DNA from: Candidatus Bathyarchaeota archaeon
Lineage (GTDB): Archaea > Thermoproteota > Bathyarchaeia > TCS64
Length of the DNA: 15,203 bases
Assembly (NCBI GenBank): GCA_018396515.1
Contig: JAGTQJ010000022.1
Span: 1 to 15,203, forward strand
Direction of reading: 5' to 3'
Part shown: piece after piece, positions 6,675 through 12,956 of the stretch
Layout: every line of letters begins with the position of its first letter
Numbering within the stretch: position 1 is the first letter of the stretch
Program-made: the position numbers and the translations under genes
The notes under the pieces: generated by a model
What the model was told of the DNA's origin: nothing
The model's database searches: none
Seen by the model: only the letters and a program-made list of their open reading frames with translations

Positions 6675-7075
6675 ATGGGCAATCTGGAAGAAGGTTTAAG
6701 GTGGTTGGGCTAGGCCGAGGCCGATTTTAAAACAGCTAGAGACTGCCTGGATGATGGAAACTATTATGCAGGTGCCTTTTTCGCCCAGCAGTCAGCTGAG
6801 AGAGCGTTGAAGGGTTTCTTGTACTCAAAGGGCTATAGGGCTCTCATAACACATTCTGTCACCGAGCTTCTTGAAGAAGCTTCAAAGATTGAGGGGGTTT
6901 CGAAGGGTTTGGCGATCATGGAAAAGAGCTTGATAGACACTATATCGGCTCAAGGTACCCAAACTTTTATCCCAAAGGTCCCGCATACAAATATTATACA
7001 GAGGAAATAACCCGACGATGCTTAAATTACGCAGAGTCGATATTGAAAGAAGTGAAGAGGTTTTTGAGAAAATAG
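6675..7075 (+). pseudogene. HEPN-domain protein (toxin of a HEPN-MNT pair), nonsense plus frameshift
   Basis: From ATG 6675 the frame reads MGNLEEGLRWLG, then TAG (6711-6713), then AEADFKTARDCLDDGNYYAG, AFFAQQSAERALKGFLYSKG and YRALITHSVTELLEEA. The pattern 'RWL.QAE.D...A...L..G.Y..A.F..QQ.AE.ALK' is the HEPN domain (PF05168); the stop occupies its usual Gln, so CAG to TAG explains it. The R-x4-H RNase motif is present as RALITH. Near 6930-6935 one base is missing; from there the conserved end continues in another frame (HYIGSRYPNFYPKGPAY, then AESILKEVKRFLRK) to TAG 7073-7075. Family knowledge: HEPN toxins are RNases silenced by the partner MNT enzyme, which adds AMP. Here neither product should be made. 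Confidence 0.88.
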
Positions 7076-7365
7076 AGGCTTATGTAAATGAGATTGTCAG
7101 AAGTTTTAACCCATAACTCGTCATCCTCTTTGGCTCATTTGCCGCCGGCGATGTAAATGAGGGCTGCGATATAGATATACTCATCGTTGCGGATTTTAAG
7201 GAAGACTTTCTTGAACGGATAGGAACGCTAATGAAACTGAACACTTTTGGCATACCTGTCGAGCCTCTGGGCTATACGCCTGAAGAATTTGAAGATATGA
7301 AAGGGCGGAAAACCCCTTTCATCCTAGAAGTTCTAGAGAAGGGTAAAATCCTTTACAAGTCATAA
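7018..7365 (+). pseudogene. MNT nucleotidyltransferase (antitoxin of the HEPN-MNT pair), nonsense mutation
   Basis: From ATG 7018, inside the end of the HEPN gene (58-base overlap), the frame reads MLKLRRVDIERSEEVFEKIE to FNP, hits TAA at 7114-7116 (codon 33), and continues LVILFGSFAAGDVNEG then CDIDILIVADF. The minimal nucleotidyltransferase signature GS...D-x-D is intact (G39, S40, D51, D53), and the stop replaces the usual Glu or Lys just before the LVILFGS strand. GAA or CAA to TAA would explain it in one step. The usual Arg of 'GSxARG' is Ala43. The remainder (PVEPLGYTPEEFEDM, LEVLEKGKILYKS) is typical. An internal start beyond the stop would lose only the first helix, but no good ATG precedes the GS motif, so I treat it as broken. 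Confidence 0.85.
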
Positions 7366-7962
7366 ATATTTGGCTACGTCAAACTTAATATATTTAGCCT
7401 TATTCCCATTCACCGTGTGAAGTCAATTTGCTCTACTCTGAGATTGTCGACATCTACGAAAAGGGAATTGAAAGTTTTTAACCACCAAAAGGGAGGAACG
7501 AATTAGGATGCATAACAGAAATACCAATGAGGGAATTGAAAGACCCCTTTCCTCCCTAAGTTCAACGAACATCTTAAAATATTGGGTCCCATATAATAAA
7601 TTCTATGCCCATTTTTGATTTTTCCTTGAAAAATTGCTCAAATTAAAAACGGTTGAAAGAGGGATTCTCCAAGCCTAAAAAGCCGGATCGAGCCTTAGAT
7701 GAACCCGGTAAAAAATCTAGGGGGGTAGTGTTTTTACATTGAGAGACGGCCTTAAAAACATAGAACGCCGCTTCCGAAACATGATCCAGGTATAAGGAGG
7801 CCTCATTGGTGACCAGCTCCGGGGCCATTAGGTTTTGTAAATGAAGATAATTCCTCTAGCAAAACTTACAACCTATATTAAAATACAAATCGACGGAACC
7901 GCTTTATTAGATGGGCCTCCAGGGCGACAGCTTGATAACCTCCTAGTGTATGGTGGTGTGGG
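7366..7962. other. Intergenic region with a repeated 12-mer and a doubtful small ORF
   Basis: GGGAATTGAAAG occurs at 7463-7474 and 7531-7542 (see the findings). GGGAGGAA at 7491-7498 is inverted at 7549-7556. A minus-strand frame of 61 codons (7828-7643; MAPELVTNEASLYLDHVSEA at its start) is open, but I do not recognise it and its C-terminal half looks random. A TTTATTA box at 7903-7909 probably serves apgM. Confidence 0.35.
7952..7958 (+). promoter_or_regulatory. Shine-Dalgarno-like site of apgM
   Basis: GGTGGTG lies four bases before ATG 7963 and is one mismatch from GGAGGTG. With the TATA-like TTTATTA at 7903-7909, transcription would begin near 7932, leaving a leader of about 30 bases. 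This gene therefore seems to be translated from a led message, unlike several left-hand genes. Confidence 0.4.
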
Positions 7963-9195
7963 ATGAAGGCCATAATCGTCGTTGGGGATGGGCTGGCTGA
8001 CAGGCCTCTTAAGAGCCTCTCGGGCAGGACCCCGCTGGAGGCGGCTTTGAAGGAGAACCTCGATGCCGTGGCTAGGGAGGGGGTGTGCGGGATAATGGAT
8101 GTGATCGGCCCTGGGAGGCCTCCTGGAAGCGACGCAGCAAACCTCGCCCTCCTAGGGTATGACCCCCTAGAGTGCTATAGGGGTAGGGGCGCCCTTGAGG
8201 CCCTTGGGGCAGGGGTGGATTTGAGGCCGGGCGATGTGGCCTTCAGGGGGAACTTCGCTTGCGTCGATGAGGATGGGGTCGTTGTGGATAGGAGGGCTGG
8301 AAGGGTTGAGGGATCCATCTTCTCCGAATACCTCTCAGAGATCCGGTTGGTCTCTCACCCCGATGTGGAGGTGAAGGTCCTCCCAACCCTAGGCCATAGG
8401 CTCGCCGTTGTCCTCAGGGGGGAGGGCCTAAGCTGGAAGGTCTCGGACACCGACCCCCATAGGGATGGGATGAGGATCCTAAGGTCCATCCCGCTGGATG
8501 GGTCGCAGGAGGCATGGAGGACAGCCGACATCGTGAACGAGCTGACCCAACTGCTTAGGGAATTGATGAGCCGCCACCCGATTAATAGGGAGAGGGTTGA
8601 GATGGGCCTTCCACCTGTAAATGCCATCCTCCTCAGGGGGGCTGGAGAACCACCGGCCATAAGGCCATTAAAAGAGACCTACGGGGTGAGGGGGGCCTGC
8701 GTAGCCGTCACCCCCACGGTTAGAGGGGCCTGCAGATGGGCGGGGTTCGACCTATACACAGCGCCTGGAGCCACTGGAGGGGTTGACACAGATGCCCTCT
8801 CCAAGGCCAAGGTCGTGGAGAGAATCCTTCCGGAATACGATCTGGTCTACCTCCACATAAAGGGGGCTGATAACGCGAGCCACGACGGAGACCCCCATCT
8901 CAAGATCAAGGTGATAGAGAAGATAGACTTGATGGTCGGCTACCTCCTGGAGAAGATAGACTGGAGTGAGACCTACATGGCCGTGACCGCTGACCACACA
9001 ACGAGCACAAGGGCAAAGGAGCATGTCGGCGACCCTGTCCCACTGGCGTTAAAGGGGCCTGAGGTTAGGGCTGACGAGGTGGACTCCTTCTCCGAGAGGA
9101 GCTGCGCGAGGGGGGGCCTGGGGAGGATCAAGGGGAAGGAGCTCATGCCCATCATCCTAGACCTCCTTGGAAAGATGGAGATATTCGGGAGCTGA
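7963..9195 (+). CDS. apgM: 2,3-bisphosphoglycerate-independent phosphoglycerate mutase, archaeal type
   Basis: This encodes 410 residues, the normal length of archaeal ApgM (alkaline-phosphatase superfamily, two metal ions, cytosolic). It interconverts 3- and 2-phosphoglycerate in glycolysis/gluconeogenesis through a phosphoserine. The N-terminal metal site is VVGDGLADRP (Asp9, Asp13). The nucleophile Ser56 sits in GPGRPPGSDAANLALLGYDP. The late metal ligands are in HIKGADNASHDGDPHLK (about residues 298-312) and VTADHTTSTRAKEHVGDPVP (about 341-360). The domain between them (about 65-170: RGNFACVDEDG and the LSEIRL region) is the inserted substrate-positioning domain of iPGMs. It is followed after 15 bases by pyrG on the same strand, probably one transcript. 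No truncation is seen. Confidence 0.95.
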   Translation: MKAIIVVGDGLADRPLKSLSGRTPLEAALKENLDAVAREGVCGIMDVIGPGRPPGSDAANLALLGYDPLECYRGRGALEALGAGVDLRPGDVAFRGNFACVDEDGVVVDRRAGRVEGSIFSEYLSEIRLVSHPDVEVKVLPTLGHRLAVVLRGEGLSWKVSDTDPHRDGMRILRSIPLDGSQEAWRTADIVNELTQLLRELMSRHPINRERVEMGLPPVNAILLRGAGEPPAIRPLKETYGVRGACVAVTPTVRGACRWAGFDLYTAPGATGGVDTDALSKAKVVERILPEYDLVYLHIKGADNASHDGDPHLKIKVIEKIDLMVGYLLEKIDWSETYMAVTADHTTSTRAKEHVGDPVPLALKGPEVRADEVDSFSERSCARGGLGRIKGKELMPIILDLLGKMEIFGS

Positions 9196-9210
9196 CCCCT
9201 CGAAGGGTTT

Positions 9211-10872
9211 ATGACGACCTCCCGACATCGAACTATCTGTGGCTCCCGGTTGACCAAGTATATCTTCATCACGGGCGGGGTTATGAGCGGCCTGGGTAAG
9301 GGGATGGTCACATGCTCAATAGGCAAGATGCTCCAGAGCAGGGGCTTCACCGTGAGCGCGGTCAAGTGCGACCCCTACCTCAACGTCGACGCTGGGACCA
9401 TGAACCCATACATCCATGGGGAGGTCTTCGTCCTAGACGACGGATATGAGGCCGACATGGACCTAGGGGCCTACGAGAGGTTCCTCGGGATAGAGCTGAC
9501 AAGGCTGAACAACATAACCTCGGGCCAGGTATACCAGGACATCATAAGGAGGGAGAGGCAGGGGGGATACTTAGGCCGATGTGTCCAGATAATCCCCCAT
9601 GTCACAGACGAGATAAAGCGTAGGATAAGGCTGGTCGCATCCAAGACGGGCGTCGACGTACTCCTCATAGAGTCGGGGGGGACCGTGGGGGACATCGAGG
9701 GCCTCCCATTCCTCGAGGCCTTCAGGCAGATGAGGCTCGAGGAGAGGAGGGGTGACACCCTCCTAGTCCATGTCACCCTGGTCCCGGTCCTCGACGCCGT
9801 GGGGGAGCCTAAGACGAAGCCCACACAGCACAGCGTGAAGGAGCTGAGGTCTATAGGGCTCCAGCCCGACATCATCGTCGCCAGGTGCGAGGCTGGACCC
9901 CTCCAGAGGGAGCAGAGGGAGAAGATAGCCCTATACTGCAATGTCGAGGAGAGAGCCGTGTTCTCCTCGATAAATGTGAACCCCATCTACAAGCTCCCTT
10001 TGGTACTGGAGGAGCAGGGGATGGGAGACCTCCTATGCGAGTACCTAGGCCTCATCAGGAGGAATGCCGAGTGGTCGGAGTGGAGGAGGATGGTGGAGAG
10101 GTTCGAGACGCCGAAGGAGACAGTGAGGATAGCCATGTGCGGAAAGTACGCGGGCCTAGCCGACTGCTATGTGAGCGTGAATGAGGCCCTGAGGCACGCC
10201 GCTGCCGCCTCAGGATGCAGGGCTGAGATATCCTGGATAGAGGCTGAGCTCTTCGAGGAGGACCCCTCCCGGGTAGAGATCCTAAGCGACTATGACGGGG
10301 TCCTCGTCCCAGGGGGATTCGGAGAGAGGGGAACCGAGGGGAAGATAAGGGCGATAGAGTACTGCAGAACCAGGGACATCCCATTCCTAGGGATCTGCTA
10401 CGGCCTACAGCTGAGCATCGTGGAGATCTCCCGCCACCTCTTAAACCTCCAGGGGGCCCATACCACCGAGTGCGATCCCAAGACACCCCATCCAGTCATT
10501 GACCTACTACCAGAGCAGAAGGGGTTGACCGATATGGGTGGAACCATGAGGCTGGGATCCCTCCCAGTGAAGATTAAACCTGGAACCATAGCCCACAGGC
10601 TCTACGGCTCCGAGCTGATCCATGAACGCCACAGGCACCGATGGGAGGTAAACCCAGCATACTGGGAGATGCTGGAGGAGGCCGGAGTTGTCTTCTCCGG
10701 CTGGAGTCCGGACGGAAAGAGGGTTGAGATAATAGAGCTCCCAAGGAACCTTTTCTTCATGGCAACCCAGTTCCACCCGGAGTTCAAGAGCAGGCCCTGG
10801 AGCCCCTCCCCACCATACTACGGATTCGTGAAGGCGAGCCTGGAGAATAAGCTTAAAGAAAGGAAAAGGTGA
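9211..10872 (+). CDS. pyrG: CTP synthase (glutamine-hydrolysing)
   Basis: This encodes 553 residues from ATG 9211. CTP synthase aminates UTP to CTP with ATP and ammonia from glutamine, the last step of de novo pyrimidine synthesis. The synthetase domain (to about 290) shows the P-loop YIFITGGVMSGLGKG, the Mg site VLDDGYEADMDLGAYERF and ESGGTVGDIEGLPFLEA. The C-terminal class I glutamine amidotransferase has VLVPGGFGERG, the Cys nucleophile in FLGICYGLQLS, and the His/Glu pair in ATQFHPEFKSRPWSPSPPY. Family members usually start one or two residues before KYIF. Here ATG 9211 gives 15 extra residues, whereas a TTG at 9250 would give MTKYIFITGG; the true start is uncertain. It follows apgM closely. 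Confidence 0.95.
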   Translation: MTTSRHRTICGSRLTKYIFITGGVMSGLGKGMVTCSIGKMLQSRGFTVSAVKCDPYLNVDAGTMNPYIHGEVFVLDDGYEADMDLGAYERFLGIELTRLNNITSGQVYQDIIRRERQGGYLGRCVQIIPHVTDEIKRRIRLVASKTGVDVLLIESGGTVGDIEGLPFLEAFRQMRLEERRGDTLLVHVTLVPVLDAVGEPKTKPTQHSVKELRSIGLQPDIIVARCEAGPLQREQREKIALYCNVEERAVFSSINVNPIYKLPLVLEEQGMGDLLCEYLGLIRRNAEWSEWRRMVERFETPKETVRIAMCGKYAGLADCYVSVNEALRHAAAASGCRAEISWIEAELFEEDPSRVEILSDYDGVLVPGGFGERGTEGKIRAIEYCRTRDIPFLGICYGLQLSIVEISRHLLNLQGAHTTECDPKTPHPVIDLLPEQKGLTDMGGTMRLGSLPVKIKPGTIAHRLYGSELIHERHRHRWEVNPAYWEMLEEAGVVFSGWSPDGKRVEIIELPRNLFFMATQFHPEFKSRPWSPSPPYYGFVKASLENKLKERKR

Positions 10873-11022
10873 TCTAAAGATAAATAATTACAAACCGATG
10901 ATATCCTGTTCACCATATAAACCTTATAAGAAGAAGAATCGACTACATGGAATATCGATGATTGATCAAAGCAGATCCAAAGACTTTTATTACTCTCCAC
11001 TCTAATAGGTTAGATGTGGTAG

Positions 11023-11421
11023 ATGAAGATTTTGTCAAGGAGCCTATCGAGGATCCCCATAAGAATATCATTTCCAGACCTGAACTCAAGCCCGGAGGCG
11101 AGGGGGGAGCTTGTTAGGATCTATGCCCCTCTAACTGTTGAGACCATACTGAGGAGGCTCCCCATCGATGGAAGAGCCCACAGGATAGATGGGGGGATCT
11201 CCATAATAATCGAGATCAGGAGGGGGGAGGAGAAGCCCGTGAGGAGGGTTGAGGAGGGAAGCATAGCCTACTGGCCCATGGGAGGCGCCATAAACGTATA
11301 CCTGACATCCACCACTACGCCGAACCCCGTCAACAGGATCGGAAGAGTAATCGAGGGGCTAGAGGTGCTGGAGGGAATCCCCAGCGGATCCCGCGTCAGG
11401 GTAGAGAGGGCTAACTCTTAG
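11023..11421 (+). CDS. Cyclophilin-like fold protein (DUF369/TM1367-type)
   Basis: This encodes 132 residues. The second half carries the family pattern well: VEEGSIAYWPMGGAINVYL, then TPNPVNRIGRVIEGLEVLEG and an ending VRVERA. As I recall it, TM1367-like proteins read 'GDVGYWPPGKALCLFFG.TP ... VNVIGKIVEGLE.L..I..G..V.V'. These proteins have a small cyclophilin-like beta barrel and no established activity, although a peptidyl-prolyl isomerase or ligand-binding role has been suggested from fold alone. There is no signal peptide. A TATA-like CTTTTATTA near 10984 would give a leader of about ten bases. The 3' end overlaps the 3' end of rps25e on the other strand by 11 bases, so the two transcripts must converge through each other. 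Confidence 0.75.
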   Translation: MKILSRSLSRIPIRISFPDLNSSPEARGELVRIYAPLTVETILRRLPIDGRAHRIDGGISIIIEIRRGEEKPVRRVEEGSIAYWPMGGAINVYLTSTTTPNPVNRIGRVIEGLEVLEGIPSGSRVRVERANS

Positions 11422-11716
11422 AGAGGGTGTATATCTTGAGGTTGTGGCCGCCAGAGACCAGATCGACGACCTTCCTCCTCCTCAGCTCCTCAAGGAGCCT
11501 CTTGGCGGCGCTGACCTTTATGTTGAACTGTATAGCCACCTCGCTGGGAGTGATCGCACCCATACGCCTAAACTGGTCAAGAACCTCCTTCTTCTCAAAG
11601 TCTGGAATCTCGAGGGAGCCGATAACCTTCTCAACCTTCTTCTCAGCCTTCTTCTCAGCCCCCTTCTTGACCTCTTGCTGCTTCTCCATCTGAGACAAGC
11701 TCTTCCTCTGAGGCAT
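11411..11716 (-). CDS. rps25e: Small-subunit ribosomal protein eS25
   Basis: This encodes 101 residues. A basic Lys/Glu/Ala-rich N-terminal arm (KKGAEKKAEKKVEK) leads into a winged-helix domain (residues about 40-98): DFEKKEVLDQFRRMGAITPS, then EVAIQFNIKVSAAKRLLEEL, then the wing VDLVSGGHNLKIYTLSKS. The S25e family is defined by this 'ITP..VA..F.I..S.A...L..L...G.....S...IY' pattern. It belongs to the 30S head near the decoding site. I start it at the second in-frame ATG (11716; MPQRKSLSQMEKQ), because a TATA box (TTTATC on the minus strand, about 11748-11753) would place transcription a few bases before it and after the earlier ATG at 11737. It follows psmA on the same strand. Confidence 0.9.
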   Translation of the reverse strand: MPQRKSLSQMEKQQEVKKGAEKKAEKKVEKVIGSLEIPDFEKKEVLDQFRRMGAITPSEVAIQFNIKVSAAKRLLEELRRRKVVDLVSGGHNLKIYTLSKS

Positions 11717-11829
11717 GCAAATCAAGATATCTGCCATATGGGAGACTGATAAACTTGACGCGATATCCCCGGCTCCTGAAGAGGCTTAAAACTGAAACGC
11801 ATCAACCCTAAAAATTTCCCACGAGTTCA

Positions 11830-12534
11830 CTACCTCAGATATCTCTCTATCTCCTCTGCTGTTAGTCTTCTGAAGGTCTTTGTGGATGCTGGGATGACCG
11901 CTGCCCTGAGGTCCCTAGCCGTTGGGCTCCCCTCCGAGGCCGTCCTGACAGCTGATAATGCCAGGGCTATGGCCTCCTCCAGGTTCATATCAGGCCTGTA
12001 GCCCTCCTCCAGCACCCTGTTCGCCTCATCACCCCTCCTCCCAACGGCCGTTGCCCTATAACCCCTATAGGAGCCGCTCGGATCCGTCGAGAATATCCTA
12101 CACCCAACCCTATCAACACCCCCCACAATCATGCTCACACCGAAGGGGCGGACACCGGCATACTGAGTATAGGCCTGGATGAGATCGCCAATGTTGCTTA
12201 TCAGAACCTCGAGATCTATGGGCTCATCGTATATCAGGCGGTGATTCTGGCAGATTAGGCGCCCCTGCTCTATCAGGACCCTCGCGTCTGAGCTGAGGCC
12301 CGCTATGGCTGCCCCCACGTGGTCGTCTAGCTGGAATATCTTCCTGTAGTAGTCTGGGTCCTCGAGCCTGCTCTCGGGGGCCTCATTGGCGGCCAAGACA
12401 ACGCCCTCGGGTGAGGCGACGCCTGCGATCGGAGCCCCCCTCTTCACGAGCTCCAGCGCATACTCAACCTGATAAAGGCGACCCTCAGGCGAGAAGATCG
12501 TAATAGCCTCATCATAGTCCCTCGGGGAGAGCAT
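11830..12534 (-). CDS. psmA: 20S proteasome alpha subunit
   Basis: This encodes 234 residues, standard for an archaeal alpha subunit. Seven copies form each outer ring that gates the 20S core and docks the PAN/Cdc48 ATPases. The alpha signature is clear: an N-terminal gating helix (YDEAITIFSPEG) and RLYQVEYALELVKRG. Lys65 in the RKIFQLDD block corresponds to the pocket Lys that binds the ATPase HbYX tail, and 'SDARVL', 'QYAGVRPFGVS' and 'TDPSGSY' follow in order. Two departures stand out: the 'YDR' gate motif is YDE (Glu9), and the usual 'KRGSTA.G' is KRGAPIAG. It has its own TATA box and a GAGG site about 10 bases before the ATG. No beta subunit lies nearby. Confidence 0.93.
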   Translation of the reverse strand: MLSPRDYDEAITIFSPEGRLYQVEYALELVKRGAPIAGVASPEGVVLAANEAPESRLEDPDYYRKIFQLDDHVGAAIAGLSSDARVLIEQGRLICQNHRLIYDEPIDLEVLISNIGDLIQAYTQYAGVRPFGVSMIVGGVDRVGCRIFSTDPSGSYRGYRATAVGRRGDEANRVLEEGYRPDMNLEEAIALALSAVRTASEGSPTARDLRAAVIPASTKTFRRLTAEEIERYLR

Positions 12535-12573
12535 CCTATTCAGCCTCTTGGTCTAATATCGATGATGTGAGCC

Positions 12574-12581
12574 TATATAAA
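12574..12581 (-). promoter_or_regulatory. TATA box of psmA
   Basis: On the minus strand, TTTATATA is centred about 44 bases before ATG 12534. Transcription would begin about 17 bases before the start codon, leaving a short leader that contains GAGG. So psmA is probably transcribed separately from the small gene upstream. Confidence 0.5.
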
Positions 12582-12638
12582 CCTCTTTAAGGATAGCTAT
12601 TGGGGCCAAGATCCCTAGGGAGCCTCCATCTCTGAGGG

Positions 12639-12887
12639 TCATTTCTTGAGGGCTTGTATGGCTTCCTCGGTGGCGGCCCATCTCCCATCCGTAGGCTTAA
12701 CGGCCTTCCTCTCCTCTAGGATGGCGAGGTGCTCGGCTGCGAGCACGTGAGCCAGGCCGCGTTCAATTCCAGCCCTTTCAGCTAGGTGGTCGACTATCTC
12801 CTGGAAAGTCCTAGGCTCCATGCAGAATCGGATTATGGTCCTCCTATAATAATGTTGAAGCAGCTCCCTAAGCTCCTTTGAACCCAT
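12639..12887 (-). CDS. Small winged-helix-like protein of unknown function
   Basis: This encodes 82 residues from ATG 12887 (MGSKELREL). The order of elements suggests a winged helix: helix one LRELLQHYYRRTIIRFCMEP, the helix-turn-helix PRTFQEIVDHLAERAGIERG then LAHVLAAEHLAILEERKAV, and a short wing VKPTDGRWAATEEAIQALKK. The 'GRW.AT..A' ending is common at the wing of MarR/ArsR-type or ESCRT/Rpo-type small winged helices. There is no cysteine pair or ligand domain. It lies 69 bases after tiaS on the same strand and could share its message. Its place among translation and proteasome genes hints at an information-processing role, but that is inference only; I cannot name the family. Confidence 0.65.
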   Translation of the reverse strand: MGSKELRELLQHYYRRTIIRFCMEPRTFQEIVDHLAERAGIERGLAHVLAAEHLAILEERKAVKPTDGRWAATEEAIQALKK

Positions 12888-12956
12888 CAATTTGAACTAT
12901 TATCTCTATGGAAAAATCTTCTCCAAAGGTCTGCTTCAATCTTGTCTCCGGCATCA

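Noticed and set aside
7643..7828. A 61-codon minus-strand frame starting MAPELVTNEASLYLDHVSEA.
   Set aside because: The first third looks protein-like but the rest does not. There is no clear promoter and no family match. Mentioned only within the intergenic entry.
9471..9986. A long minus-strand open frame inside pyrG, with similar ones inside apgM and tiaS.
   Set aside because: These are mirror frames of G+C-rich coding genes. The plus-strand pyrG and apgM and the minus-strand tiaS carry all the conserved motifs.
10873..11022. GATGA-like boxes (for example near 10898 and 10957) that might mark a C/D guide RNA.
   Set aside because: No matching D box (CTGA) lies at the right distance and no paired C'/D' set is present.
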